Below, one piece after another: positions 1 through 18,825 of a DNA stretch of 64,000 nucleotides. The stretch spans positions 2,077,001 through 2,141,000 of the forward strand of contig OZ037769.1 of the NCBI GenBank assembly GCA_964035545.1, given 5' to 3'. The stretch is from Bugula neritina. Lineage: Eukaryota; Bryozoa; Gymnolaemata; Cheilostomatida; Bugulidae. The position numbers and the translations under genes were made by a program. Every line of letters starts with the position of its first letter. The first letter of the stretch is position 1. The notes under the pieces were generated by a model. The model saw only the letters and a list, made by a program, of their open reading frames with translations. It had not been told where the DNA came from and made no database searches.

Positions 1-392
1 GCTTTTCTTAAAACTTGCACTCTTTCGAGCTGAAAATAGCTTTGTTAATACCCATAATCTTAATGCCAATAATTTCCTGAAACATCCAGCTACAAGTTTT
101 ATTTTGAAACCAAAATAAAAGCTACAAAATGAAATTTTAGTAAAAACTTATTAAAAATGTTCTTTCTGAACTGTATTTGTTTTCTTTAATTAATTTTTAA
201 CGAGGATTAAAACATTTACCGGTGAATTATTTAAATATTATATATCAAAGAAATTTTAATCAGTTGAGTTGTTGGAAAGCTGAAAACTGCAAATTACAAA
301 TAGAGCATTGTCTAACATAATCTAGTCTTTATATTTTAAAAATTTTTTTCTCTATGTTCAAAAGTTTGCTCACTGTATAAAAACAAACATAC

Positions 393-405
393 CGTAAGCT
401 TTCAT
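393..405 (-). CDS. First coding exon of a PAN/fucolectin-like gene (copy A), rest off the left edge
   Basis: This 13-base exon reads M-K-A-Y plus the first base of a Gly codon, followed by a GT donor at 392-391. It is nearly identical to the first coding exon of the complete downstream copy (3860-3872) and lies at the same place in the tandem repeat, so it is the start of a third copy whose PAN and lectin exons lie left of base 1. The intron part inside the window (1-392) matches intron 1 of copy B. The call rests on the repeat alignment; alone, 13 bases would not be recognisable. Confidence 0.65.
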
Positions 406-2156
406 TATAGCCAGATGTTGCAGTCCCTGCAATGACAGTATAGGATCAGTTGAAGCAGTCACGTATAGCAGTGCAAAGTAATATTGATAACCTTTTTCTT
501 GTTGAGCTGCTTATTAAATCAGTCATTGCTGACTATGAAATTATGCTAATTTTAATAGAAATAATCAATATTGTAGCTCTATTCTAGTAAAACAATTCCT
601 TTTTGCTGTCAAGTATATATATATGTATTATCTATATCATGCTTGAAAACATGTGCATTTAAATTTATAGAATTTCCAACATCAACTACATAACATCATC
701 TTAAACACTTGTATACTTTCTGAACTATATAATATTATTTTTTGAACTTCCAAGAGTTCCAAAACCTCCCACTCTAATTTTATCCGTTTACTCATATTTC
801 TATTTTCCTCTGCAATTTTCTATTCTCCGCGTTTTTTTTAATTTACAAAAGTTGAAAATGCAATAACTTATATAGTGTAAGATGCATCTATATTATTAAA
901 TTTAGATTGTTTTCATTTTATAAATTAAGTACTCTGTTATAATCATGGAAATATTTTTAATTAGTTGTTTTTACCTTGTGTTTTATACTAAGTTTTACTT
1001 TTAACAATTTCCAAAGCTCCATTTAAATAAACTTCAACAGCTACTCAGTGGACTTAGATTACTACACTTCATGTTTATATATACAATGTGAGCATCTTTA
1101 TTTTCTTACATAGGGTCAAATGTATGTAATTATATATATAGCTTCTGATTTTTTAAGTTGCTCTATCATCAAATTGATATCTAATAAGTAAATTACCTTT
1201 TTGACTTTCGTTTTCTAAGTTTAAAATTATTAACAGAAATATAAAATGATTATATATAATTAGCATTCAGTGTTTTCTTTCACATGCAGGTAACCTAAAT
1301 TCAATGCTTAAATCTGCAGATATTATGATGAATAAAATGCGTAAAAATAATTTAAATGTATCCTTATTCATATCTTCTAAAATTTCTCTGTTATATATGA
1401 ACAGCATTAATTCATAAATGGTCATCATAGTGATAGAATAGATGACTAAAATATATTAGAAAATAATGTAAAAAAAACAGTCTAAGTTGCACAAAATATA
1501 AAATATTGCTTATATTATCTACCAAAGTTGGATCAAATAAATATATGTAACTTATAATATAAAAAACACCAGTAATCAAAACATGTCAATTTTCATTGCA
1601 CAAAGTTGATAGACTATTTAAATGAATTATTCAAATAAAACTATATAATCCACTGTTAGCACTTAGCTGAACAAAAGTATGTTAATTATTAGCAAATTTT
1701 GGATACTATGAACGCTTACAAAACTATGAATTAATTACCCTATTTATAATTATGAACATTATAAACACTCTAAACCTAAACTTAGGAAAGATGATAATGT
1801 GATTAATATACATAAAGCTTCACAAAAATTATAGGCTAATTATTTTATAAATTATTATAATTAATTTAAAATTACCTGCTACCCAACTTCATGCAGAGGT
1901 GAAAAACAATGCTATTAGATTTAGATAGTAACCAAAACCTTTAGTTGTTATATAATTTACATGTACATAGAAAAAACCAGCAATGTGAAATTTCTGCAGA
2001 AAGTTTGACTTGAATTGGGAAAATATTATTTCAATAGCTAAGGAAAATGCACCAGCTAGACTTGCTTTTACCAACATCATGTGACATCCAACAGTCTAAT
2101 TTATAAAATAAAATACTATTTCTAATTATATTAACATAAAATCGAAACTTAATTTT
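406..2156. other. AT-rich intergenic DNA between copies A and B
   Basis: No exon, RNA gene or transposon is recognisable here. It contains the 5' flank of copy A (just above 405) and the 3' flank of copy B (below 2157). Open frames in it are short and lack splice support. It is largely conserved at 3873-5923, which reflects recent duplication rather than function. Confidence 0.7.
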
Positions 2157-3872
2157 TCACTGTGTTCCATGCACTTCAATCTCATAAACGTAAAAGTACG
2201 TAGTATCGTTAAACATGATTTTAACATGTTGTCCTATCATGGGTGTTATACAATCTATCTGTGTATACCATCTCTCTAAAGTACCAGGGTAATAGGCACA
2301 AAAGTTGTTTTCAGTGTCATCCAGGTCAGTTAGTTCTGTTGCCACGGTGACGACAGCTTCCTTAGCTTCTGTCCAGGTTGAATCTTAAAAAAATATGATT
2401 CAATTTAGTTTTTGCTTCTTCCAACAAAAGTGGCAGCTTGTAAAATATATGGAACTTTTGGAAGCTGAATTTTTTTCTGATATTTTCATTATGCTGTTAT
2501 AGCTCACAGGTTAGAGATTTGTGGTTTGAATACTGGTGGAGCAGAAGGTTTTCAATTTAATATATATTTGCAAACAAAGTATAAAAATCAATTTAAATTT
2601 TTATTTGAGTGCTTGAAAATTAATCTTATTGCATGATCTAATTACCGAGATTAATATTTTCCATTGCTGACAATGTTGAAAATTACCTTAGTATATTATT
2701 ATATTGCAAATATTATATAAGAACCAGCTGCCAGGTTGAACCAAGCTGACTTACGGTTGCCCCTGTTCAAGATTCTAACCGCCCAGATGCAGTGAACAGT
2801 TTCTAAGTCAACTGCCCAGTATGGTTGATATTCCAGTTCTGTCTTTACCAATGAACCATGCTCTCTGCTGCCTGCTGCTGGAATGTACTGTCCATCATTG
2901 GCTTTGTGTGCTCCATAAAAAGTTAGACCGTGATTTGAAGAAGATCCAACTGAGGTCTGCCTAGCAGGCTTGTCTGAAAAATATTATAAAACTGAAACCA
3001 TGCAACAATTTATGAAGCTTGCGCCAAATTGGGTATAATTCTATTGAACTCAGTGCCAAGCTTTTTTCAACATGCACTTACTTCTTGCCAACAAATGTGA
3101 GATCAATTTCTTCTCAACAAACAAATCAGTTCCTTGTTGAAGAAGATCCATATTCAAACAGGAGGACTGACAGCAAGAGAGAGTTGTTGGGTTGAACTTG
3201 AATGCCATACATTCACTGGAATTTAGACAGCTAATAGCACAGAGAAGCTGGTTCCCGGTGCTGGTGCATACGGGTAGAGTTTCATGTGGATCCAGCAGTC
3301 CTAGTTCATAGCTCTGATATATCGTATTTGATTTTACCAGAAGGTATAACATGCAGCTGTGCAGTAGTAGCAGAAGGAGTAGAGGAAGAAAACCTGTGAA
3401 TAAACAAAATACAAGTGAATGGTTGAAAGTATTTTTTATAGAGAATCAAACTTAAATTAAATTTTGCTTTTCTTGAAACTTGCACACTTGCAAGCTGAAA
3501 ATAGCTTTGTTAATACCCATAATCCTAATGCCAATAATTTCCTGAAACATCCAGCTACAAGTTTTATTTTGAAACCAAGATAAAGGCTACCAAATGAAAT
3601 TTTAGTAAATACTTAAACATGTTCTTTCTGAACTGTATTTGTTTTCTTTAATTAATTTTTAACGAGGATTACAACATTTATCAGTTAAATTATTTCAATA
3701 TTATATATCAAAGAAATTTCAATCAGTTGAGTTGATTAAAGAAAGCTGGAAACTGCAAATTACAAATAGAGCATAGTCTAAAATAATTTAGTCTTTATAA
3801 TTAAAAAAAATTTTTCTGTATGTTCAAAAATTTGCTCACTGTATAAAAACAAAACATACCGTAGGCTTTCAT
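2157..3872 (-). CDS. Secreted PAN/apple + fucolectin-type lectin-like protein (copy B)
   Basis: Four exons on the minus strand: 3860-3872, 3082-3393, 2755-2973 and 2157-2383, total 771 nt, 256 aa, all with GT-AG introns and phases that join without a break. Residues 1 to about 21 are a leucine-rich signal peptide split by intron 1. The second exon carries a cysteine-rich PAN/apple-like region (LLCAISC, SSECMAFKF, CCQSSC). The last two exons form a fucolectin/tachylectin-type F5/8 C-like domain: KPARQ start, PYWAVDL core, ILNRGN, and YFYVYEIEVHG before the stop. The architecture suggests an extracellular carbohydrate- or surface-binding protein, for example in innate recognition (inference). 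I do not see the full fucose-binding His/Arg signature, so sugar specificity is unknown. The start codon is fixed by the signal peptide and by the identical exon in copies A and C. Confidence 0.85.
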
Positions 3873-5923
3873 TATAGCCAGATGTTGCAGTCCCTGCAAT
3901 GACAGTATATGATCAGTTGAAACAGTCGCGTATAGCAGTGCAAAGTAATATTGATAACCTTTTTCCTGCTGAGCTGCTTATTAAATCAGTCCTTGCTGAC
4001 TATGAAATTATGCTTGTGTAAATAATGAACCAATACAGAACACTGGTCTCCATTAAGCTGCTTTGTTCAAATAAGCTGACTTTAATACTATCAATCAATT
4101 TTGTAGCTATTTTATTGTTGATCCAAAAGATTTTTGACAAACAAAATCTCTCATGCGTGAAAGCACATGCAATTTTACAATCGATATTAACTTTTTTTCT
4201 GCTCTTTTGCTTATTAAATCATTTATCATTGACTGTAAAATCATGCTTGTGTAAATAATGAATTGATGATATACCATTATACTTTCCATAAAGTCTTTTC
4301 ATGTTTATGCTAATTTTAATAAAAATAATCAATATTGTAGCTCTATTTTAGTAAAACAATCTCTCTTTGTCAAGTATATAATATGTATTATCTATATCAT
4401 GCTTTAAAACATGTGCATTTAAAAATAGAAGTTCTAATACCAACTACATAACATCATCCTAAACACTTGTATACTTTCTGAACTATAATATAATATTCTT
4501 TTTTGAACTTCCAAGAGTTCCAAAACCTCCCACTCTAATTTTATCCGTTTACTCATATTTCTATTTTTATCTGCAATTTTTTATTCTCTACTCTTTTTTT
4601 TGAATTTGCAAAAGTTGAAAGTGCAAAAACTTATATTGTTTGAGATGCATCTATATTATTAAATTCAGATTGTTTTTAATTTGTAAATTAAGTACTCTGT
4701 TATAAATCATCAAACTATTTGTAATTAGTTGTTGTAATTATACTAAGTTTTACTTTTTAACAATTTCCGAAACTACATTTAAACGAATTTCAACAGCTAT
4801 TCAGTAGACTTAGATTACTGCCCCATCGCCTTTATATATACAATGTGAGCATCTCCATTTCCTTATATAGGGCCGGGTCAAATGTATAATCTTTTAAGTT
4901 GCTCTACCGTCAAATTGATATCTAATAAGTAAATTATTATTTTTACTTTCGTTTTCAAAGTTTAAAATTATCAAAAGAGATATAAAATGATTATATATGG
5001 CATTCAGTGTTTTCTTTCACAGGTAACCCAAATTTAATGTTTAAATCTGCAGATTTTATGACTAATAAAATGCATAAAAGTAATTTAAATGTATCCTTAT
5101 TCATCTCTTCTAAAATGTGTCTGTTATATATGAACAGCATCCATTTATATATAGTCATCTTAATGATAGAGTAAATGACTAAAATAGAAAATAACATAAA
5201 AAACAGTCAAAGTTGCACAAAATATAAAATATCAAAATATTACTTATAATATCTACCAAAGCTGGATCTGATCAATATATGTAACTTATAATATAAAAAC
5301 CACCAGTAATCAAAACATGTCAATTTTCATTGCAGAAAGTTGATAGATTATCCTAACGAATTATTCAAACAAAACTACATAAACAACTGTTAGCTGAACA
5401 AAATTATATTATTAGCAAATTTTGGATACTATATAAACACTTGAAAAAGTATGAAGTAATTACTCTATTTATAATTATAAGCATATAACAATTGTAAACC
5501 CAAACTTAGAAAATTCAATGATATGAATATACTACATGAAGCTTCACAAAAACTATAATTATTGCAAAAATCATTATTATCAAATTAAAACTAAAATGCA
5601 CCCAGTTTAGTAACATTATTTTTCATCTCTGCATGAAGTTGCGACTTTATGCAGAAAAATAATGTTACTAAACTTAAATAGTAACCAAAACGCATAATTA
5701 TTATCTAATTTAAATTAATGGACATAGAAAAAACCAGCTATCAGTGAAATTTCTGCAGATATAAGTTTGTTTTGAAGTGGTATAAAATATTATTTCAATA
5801 TAGCCAAGGAAGGTGCATTAGCTAGAATTGCTTTTACTAACATCCTGTGACATCCAACAGTCTAATTTATAAAAAAAATGCAATACATCCAGTGATATTC
5901 ACAATAAATCAAAATTAAACTTT
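3873..5923. other. AT-rich intergenic DNA between copies B and C
   Basis: This holds the 5' flank of copy B and the 3' flank of copy C. It is the duplicate of 406-2156, with an extra block near 4030-4260 and the hairpin at 5605-5673. No coding exon was found; the open frames here show no splice-supported homology. Confidence 0.7.
5605..5673. repeat. Long imperfect hairpin (inverted repeat)
   Basis: A 20-base arm starting gtttagtaacattattttt at 5605 is followed by its reverse complement ending at 5673, with a second inner pairing (ctgcat/atgcag) around a short GC-containing centre. The whole ~69-bp segment can fold into one stem with a small bulge. The equivalent place in repeat copy 1 (about 1880-1925) has only one arm, so the palindrome arose after the duplication. 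Confidence 0.8.
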
Positions 5924-10918
<4,995 letters not shown>

Positions 10919-12686
10919 TGTGTTTGCTGTTGTGCCAGATCTGTACTTATAGATTAGCGTCAGTTAAAACAACCTTTCGGAAGCAACAAAGTATTAATAA
11001 CTACTCATTTCCTATACTGCAAGGCTTATTATGTAGTTCATCACTGACTATAAACTTATGCATAAGAAAATATTGAATCAACATATTATAATTTTTATTA
11101 ACACTATTACTTTCAAATAAGCTGATTTTAATAAAAGTAATCAATAATGAGGTCGCTTTTCTCTCATCGATACACCACTTCTATATAAAGGTTTTGTGTT
11201 TCTATTAAACAATTATACAAACAGTATCCTATAGCAAACTCTTATTATCTGCAGCACATATGATACTTCTCTCACTATAATCAAAGCATTCAAAGTGTAG
11301 AAGATAAAAATTGAAGCAATTGATTTTTTCTGTTGTTAGAGAAAGTAGAAGAATAACTTGCTAACTTTATATGTTTGTCTCAACTTTAAGCTGTATGACA
11401 AACAAACCTCTTTGTACAATAAAATCTTTGGAAAATTCCTAAGGAAAATGTGGAAGCTTTGCATAATGGATATCATCACTAAAATTGGTTTAATATTAGA
11501 TTTTGTCGAGATGCGTATACATATTATATGATATACGTCATACTTATTTCCGTTGTATAAATTATGTCAAGAGATTAGAACTATAAGCACATGTAAGCAC
11601 AAATTTTAGAAAAAATAGGCCTCAACTACTCAAATAGACTAGAAAGTAAAATAAAACAGGTAATATGAAAATGGAATGTTTTTTCCTTGGAAAGATATTA
11701 ATTTCTAAATCAATGCAGTTTGACGTTAAAGCAAAACCTTCACCTAATAAAACTTTTTTTAAAGCATTATATATAGAATTATTATGAATGATGCCACAAA
11801 ATATATTTATGGAGTACAAGACATATTATACTCTATAGTTGAGCAGTTAAGAGCTTTTCTTTTGAAACTTGCATAGCAAAAAAGTTGGAATACAACAATA
11901 TATGATTTCCATAATTAAGACAAAACTAATTTTCAAATTATATTGCATAACATTACCTTTCTATAATTAGTTAATTATTGTTCTCAACACTTGACCACTT
12001 TCAAATTAACTTAATTTTTGGAATTGTCCCAACCCTGTTAAGATATATAAAGTTAAAAATAAAAAAGCAGGTTTTTCCGAGTTATTGATTGTAATAACAT
12101 GCTGTTTCAGATTGCTTTATATAAGGATTCAAATATATAATTGCAATTAAAGTTTATTTATTAGAAAATCAATGTGCATTATTATCTTTAATAGCTATAA
12201 ACAAAAATGCTCAACATCAAAACTTTACATCTGCACTTTAAACTAATAAAAGAAATGTCTATGAATGAACCATAATTGAAAAAAGAGCTGATTAGTTATT
12301 CAAAAAATTATAAAACAAATTTTAAAGCTTCAACAAACATATATAACACATTTTATCACAAAGGATTATGGTTTACACTTCAATAATTTAAACTTGAACA
12401 CTTTGAATAAAATTTACATTATTCAAAATTTTATCTGCATAAATTATTATAAATATTTTTATTTGTCAGAATTATCATATTCGACGGCATCAGCAGTTTC
12501 TAGTTTACTATTTAAAACGCTTTCATTGAAAACTAATATGAATTTCGAAACGCAAGTGGAAAAAGAAATTTTAACTGGGGATCATGTTTCTTTTGAATTA
12601 AATTCTCAATTAAGTGACTAAACATTAAGAAATTGGATTATATCAGCATTGATTTTTAAAAATGTGACTTATTAAATAAACAGTCT
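10919..12686. other. Intergenic DNA between the lectin array and the SULT cluster
   Basis: AT-rich sequence containing the 5' flank of copy C and the 3' flank of SULT-1. A TATAAG-like element lies about 30 bases upstream of the copy C start. No splice-supported exon was seen. The open frames at 11622-11819 and 12394-12621 lack any recognisable family. Confidence 0.6.
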
Positions 12687-15600
12687 TCAGTCTCCATATT
12701 TTAGTTTGAGGTCTTCCATTCCATCCAACTCTGTCTTTATGTACATATCCATGATTTCATTCTGTTCTACAGTCAACTGAGACCTCCATCCTCCACTCTT
12801 ACCTGTATATTGAAAGATAATTTTTTTCTTGCAAGTTGTTATTTACAATCTTTTTCCACTGCTTAATAATTAAAATCAAACAATAGGCTAGATGTATTGT
12901 AGTATCTTACCACTTCTATAAATAGCGTGACCTCTCCCGACCTCTTTCTTCTTGTTTTCAAAGACATTAGCCTTAGTGACTTTACGAATCTGCTCTTCTG
13001 TTAAGTTTACTCCCAGGAACTCTGCTATTTTTCTGACATTTCCTTCTAAATCCTGAAATACAAACAGCTAGCATGATCAAGTAGCCTTACATTGAACGAT
13101 GATATTAAAATAATGACCGATTGCAATTTCTAAATTCATAATGGAAAAGCTAAGCTGTTATTCAGGAGCTACGATATTTTCAAAATCCTACAACTTTCAA
13201 ATTTTAATAATTATAGACTCACCTCTTTCATGGCTTCAAACTGAAGGTTCAGCACATTTTCATTGTTCCTATATGGATACCATGTCTTCATGTAGTGAGC
13301 ATAACTCCCATATACCACTACAATTATAATATGCTTCACATAAATGACAATGATAACTATAAAAGGTTGGTTATAGTGAGTGATAACCCATTCACACTGA
13401 AGCTAAAAGTAAACAATCATCACTGTTTGTAGGTCACACCTATCTAGTTTCTGATTAGTGATGCATTCAAGGTAGTGAATCAATTTCACTGGTTGTTATT
13501 GAAGCATTGGTAGACTATAAGGTTGTTGGACTTGTTGTAAGTTTTACTACTCAAAGTATTATTAAGCTGATTAGAAATGTATTAAACATGAATAGTATTT
13601 TGTAAAAGTTGTAATAATAATCAGATAAAATTGACAAATATTAATATTTAATCAAATATTAGTTATTGCAAGAACCAAACTCTAATTCTATTGGTTGGTA
13701 GACTAGATTCTTACTCTCTGTTTGCTAGCGCCACATACCATGAGCCAGGAGAAAAGGCTATGGTCAGATCATATCAACAAACGTAAGCGCTTACTTTGAG
13801 TTGTAGACCAGATGGGTAGTTACTGCATGCTCACCATTGCCTTCAATAAAGTTTGTAAAGAAGGTTTTCCATGAAGTATCCTCTCTTATGACTTTCACCT
13901 TTTTTATGAAAGGAAAGAAACTGCATACTGCGTCTTTAGGGTTTCTCATACAGAAAATAACCTATAGATACAACACAGACAGCATACAATATATCACCTA
14001 AACTCTACTTGAACATTATACGCTGCAGATGTTTTATATTCACTGCGGTATATAATTTGGGCTAAATTCAGTTTGTGAAATTTTGAAGTCAGTAGGCTTT
14101 TCATATAAACTTTTCTCTCTGCATAATAGTATCTACTAGAATAATAAAAGAGTAAAATTAACATGTAATGCTAAGCAATTGTATTTCAATCAACAAGTCT
14201 ATGAATAACGCTTATATACAGTAAATGTCTTTAAACAATGCTATGATAAAAGAGCTGTTTATATATTAGACTGTGGCAGCATTCAGAGGAAAAGTCAAAA
14301 TTTATGAAAACTACTGAAAAAAACTATGAAAGCGATATTTAAAACATTCATGACAATTTTTATTTATAGCTATAAAAACCACTAAATAGAAGCTGTACGT
14401 TTTTATAAAAATTAAGCTAGTTATAAGTCGTGTCCATATCAGACCTGGCTATACTACTTTTTAACCTAGAGTTCTATTTATCAAAGTGCTAGCAGTCACT
14501 AAAGATTACCTTGACCTTCTTTTCCCTAACTGCTGGAGGCAAAAAGTCCCACGGAAGATGAGTGACAAAGATTCGTGGACTTTTACAAGTCTCTAAATGC
14601 CCCAGAGGGCCAGCTCCTTGTTTTTGACCTTTTAAATATATGAAATAAAACTTAAATAAAATAGCTAAAATTAGTATTTAAGATTAGAACATGAGTCAAC
14701 AAAAGCAACAATGGTATATTACATATATTACAAAAATATTTCTAAAAACAAAATCATGTTTATATGATGTTGAAGTAACAGGCAAAAGTTTAGCTGAATT
14801 ATTTTACTAGTTTCTTTCAATAACCCTAAGTATGTAGACTATACATCATTGTAAATACCACAGTCTAAAAATTTGCAAAATAGTGAATTTATAAAATTTG
14901 TATAAGAACATTGCTTTCACTGCAAACTGATCCAAGGTGGGTTATAAGTTATAAGCAATTACCTGAAATAATTCTCATAATAGTTGGAGGTCTCATTTCC
15001 ATAGCAGCTATATGATCATACTGACCATTAGGTGCTACCAAGCCCTTTTCCTCAAAAATAGAGTAGACAATTCCCATAGTGAAATGCGTTCCTATCAACG
15101 ACAATAAATAGCTTAAGCTCACAACGTTCCTAGCAGTTATTGAGAGTGAATTGAAATGAAGTTAAAGTTAATTAGTATAGTGTAGATGCATGGTACTGGA
15201 AAGAAAATGGTGGTGGCATTTAAACATGTTTGAATACACACTACTCTGAACACCAAATGAATACACTTTAGCTATATACTATATATGCATTATATAATAC
15301 ATAATCACAAACACATATGTATATACTAAATATAATCCTATATGTTTATATATTATATTGTAAAATAGCAATTAAATTTGAAAAACCACGAATATATTTC
15401 ATAATTTAACTTATTGTGAGAAAGTTGTCACGACAGTTGTGTCACTAATAAAAACGCCAAAATGCTTCATACCCAAATGTCTAACATAATACAATTGAAT
15501 AATATAATATATTGGCATATAAATATGGATTATTCATGATATACAAAGGGATGAACTATATACTAAATTTGCAAACATTTATCATTAGTTAACCTTATAT

Positions 15601-16320
15601 ATAAAGTTAATTGGAACACCTTACACAAGCTAGTGACTGTTTAAAAAGTGACAGATGTCAAAACTTTGGGTAATGTCAAAATGTTGCACCATGTTCACTT
15701 GATGGCTGCATGATGGTTTATAGGTGGTTATCACATTATAGTCATTGTGATAATAATTGGTTTCACACTACAAAGCAATCATGGGTCATGACTGACATCA
15801 AAATGAGCAGCTTTTTGTAGTATGTATCTAATTATAGCATGTGTAGTAGCTAACTATAGCATGCATAGCATTTAACTTAAGCATGCGTATTGTCTAACTC
15901 TAGCATGTGTAATGTCTAACCCTAACATGTAAAGTATTTAACTTTGATTATCTTAATATTTATTGAAGACTGCCACATAATGTTATAGAGCTTCACCTCA
16001 CTAAGTGTACTAGCATTGATATTTTCTTAGATAAGTATAGACTTTCTTTTTAGATAAGATCAAACTTTGGATAAAATAGACTGCAGTCTGAAAATATTTC
16101 TATTAGCAAGCGCAAGCAATATTATAGGAGTAAGAGCATATCATAAATAAGAAGGACTAGCACAACTTTCTCTTTAGATAGGGCAACATTTAAACAATCT
16201 ATTAAAAACATGCTTCTTGTATTTCAGTGAACTTGACTACTGTTTCTAGTGTTTCAGTTTTCCAACTTGGAAACCTAATTCACATTTTAAGCTACACTTC
16301 AAAGTTTGACAGATTTTCCT

Positions 16321-16396
<76 letters not shown>

Positions 16397-17493
16397 TTGG
16401 CTTTTACAAAGCAAAATAAAATATACTACGACTATATTAGCTGAAGATTGGACTGATCTATATTTGATAACATTTTATAAACGAATTTTAAATGAACTTT
16501 TGGAAAATTTTGAAAACTCATTTTGATTAATTTGAAATTTTTATTGTGGCTGGTGAGTAAAAAAGTTTGTTTTTACCCCCCAAGAAATTATCTAAATTGA
16601 AAACTCAGTTTGGCTTCAAAGCTGTACTATGACCTTTGTGTCTATGTTGCCTATTTAAGGTTGCAACATAATAACAATATTTATAACAAAAATTTACCTG
16701 TTTTAGGGTAAGTGCTAATTATAACATCATCTGTTTTAAAACTGTCAAACTCTTTTAATGCTTCTATCATATCTTCACTATTCATACGCCTTGACAGTTT
16801 TAATCCATCCATTTGAAAGAACCCAATTATACCATATTTCTCCTTCAGGACCCCTGAAAAGCAATGAACAGAGGTTAGGTGCAGTTAGGTGTTCTTTTAG
16901 TGAGACATGCATTCTATTTTGAATAAAGAGTTAGAAACTATATTGTTTGTTTATAATATTTCATAGAGCTCATACAAACTTATAACAAAAAAGCTTAGAA
17001 TAACTCAATTTTCATATTTTCTGAATTTCAAAAAAGTTAATCAGGATATTATATAAGAGTTCGCAAATCTAGTTGGTTATTATATTGATCAACAAATAGT
17101 TAAATATCATATGCTAACTTTCAACCTGCGATGAGGTGCAGCTAGACTTTTTTGCTATGTTTTCATTACAATTGTTACAAGAAAATTTAAAGAGGCATGA
17201 GTGTAGTTATAGTTGAGAAGATGAGATAAGTTTTAGCTCTAAACGAAAAGTCACAAATTTGATGATGATATTCATATAATAAAAGAACTTGTACTATTGA
17301 AATTTCTCAATTACTGCACCTAAGTATATAACTTTGCAGCTCACCAAAACTTCCAAGCACACTTTTAGTTATATATTGAAGTACGAAGTTGGTTTTCTGA
17401 CTTACCCAATTTGAGCTTAAAAGCATTAATCCAGGAAAGAATATAAAGAACAACTATTCCTATATAGTTTTTAATTGTGTTCTTTATTGTCAT
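12687..17493 (-). CDS. Cytosolic-type sulfotransferase (SULT-1)
   Basis: Eight coding exons: 17406-17493, 16698-16853, 14963-15091, 14510-14628, 13835-13961, 13223-13317, 12911-13052 and 12687-12802; 972 nt, 323 aa. SULT enzymes transfer sulfate from PAPS to hydroxyl or amine groups. The 5'-phosphosulfate loop is TYPKTGTHF (residues 77-85), the catalytic His lies in THLPWD (about 148), the 3'-phosphate motif is RNPKDAVCS (170-178, Arg and Ser kept), and the dimerisation-like segment is LTVEQNE. Human RKG is YRSG here, so the Lys is missing. Residues 10-25 (YIGIVVLYILSWINAF) are hydrophobic and absent from typical ~295-aa SULTs, suggesting a membrane anchor (inference). The start is the ATG shared by all seven paralogues. 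Substrate unknown. Confidence 0.9.
15830..15950. repeat. Degenerate ~26-bp tandem repeat in SULT-1 intron 2
   Basis: Four to five copies of a unit resembling tagcatgtgtagtatctaac with substitutions. A related array lies in the corresponding intron of SULT-3 (27770-27960), so the repeat predates that gene duplication. Confidence 0.6.
16324..16394. repeat. (TA)n microsatellite in SULT-1 intron 2
   Basis: About 35 uninterrupted TA units between exons 2 and 3 of SULT-1. The open frame that crosses it is a repeat artefact. Confidence 0.95.
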
Positions 17494-18825
17494 TGTGATT
17501 ATCACCAGCTTTGAATAAAAGTATGTATACCAGCTAAGTAGTAGCTTAACCTGTCACTAATGCAGCCACACTCAACTGCAGTGCGAGCCGGTGGTTATCT
17601 ATCTGCTAGTTTATTACTGACTTTGATAAGAGCCCTTTTGTCAAATCCACTTCCACGTACTCAATTTTTACTCAGCATACAATCAAACTAGCGGTCATGG
17701 GATAAGCACGTACGCCGTGAAAGTTAGTTTCCAGTTCAATGCACACACTCCCATTGTCCGGACTAAAAACTAATGTCAACTAATGGAACGATATTATTTA
17801 GCTAAGCAGATTGTTAAACAAACATTTGAAAACACAAAGGAGTTACATTTTTTGACACGATTTGCCAACACCCTGAAATGACTGTGCATATTATTAAGCA
17901 ACAAGCCACGTGATCCAGGGTGTTGGGGTTTGTGAAAAGTATGTTTTTAGTCATTCCACTGTTATATTTAGTTTTGCTAATTCAGTGATAAATAGTGGTA
18001 GGTGCTCTGCAAGTGTTGGACTTCAAATACCTAAAATGTATTGCTCAGAGTTAAAAATTTAAATCTTTTGGCTTAATAGAATTTTATGCAATACTAGAAA
18101 TATCCTAAAAGCCATGCACAAAGCAGAAGTACTCCTAATTGCTTGTATTGTGCTTTCAGTTTGATAGCTTGGCTTCAATTTTATTATCTTGATTTCATTT
18201 TTATTTAACCATTTATAAGTTAAACATTAATTTTGTAATCAACTCAAACAATATTATATATAGTTGCATTTAATATATTATTCCAATTATATCATTACTA
18301 TAACATTGTACAAATACGGACATGCACAAATGCTTCATATATATGAGTTGATACAAGCTTTGCAGTAGCAGTGTTTTATATCTACAATATATCATGACAT
18401 ATTTTGTTATAATCTTTCTGCACCATTATTTCAAGATATGCAATAATAAAGTATATTAAAATATTTTGATAAAATACGTAAGCATCACTCATTACACTAT
18501 AGCTTAATTATGCTCTTTACATAATTATTGTGGTTAAAAAGCCTCACTGTCAGCACTTTTAAAGCATGTTGCACAAGTTCAATAAGCACTTCTAAACTAA
18601 AACTTGGCTTTCACATGTATTGGCAGTTATCAATACTTGTAAAAACAGATCAAAACACTCAATTACATTAAATTGGTTTGGTGAGTTCTAAGCAACCAAT
18701 AATTGAATATAAATTTTATCATTCTGAATTGCATAAAACTCGGCAGTTTCTTAAAAGATATAACAAACACACCTTAAGGCTGAAAATCATATGAAATTCA
18801 ATAAAACAAATATATTTACAAAATA
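17494..18825. other. Intergenic DNA: SULT-1 5' flank and SULT-2 3' flank
   Basis: No exon seen. The block at about 17505-17590, just above the SULT-1 start, has visible counterparts above SULT-2 (22790-22875) and SULT-3 (29685-29770), including an agccacactcaactgcagt-like stretch. It probably contains a shared promoter and 5' UTR. The rest is AT-rich and featureless. Confidence 0.6.

Larger units (their letters stand above)
1..2420. repeat. Tandem duplication unit, copy 1 (pairs with 3466-6160)
   Basis: From base 1 the sequence can be followed almost base for base in a second copy beginning at 3466: intron 1, first coding exon, 5' flank, intergenic DNA and the last exon of the next gene. Differences are scattered substitutions and short indels. 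The period is about 3.47 kb and the left end of the unit is outside the window. The match ends just past the acceptor of the last exon (about 2384 versus 6151), where the downstream copy has a much larger intron. Confidence 0.85.
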
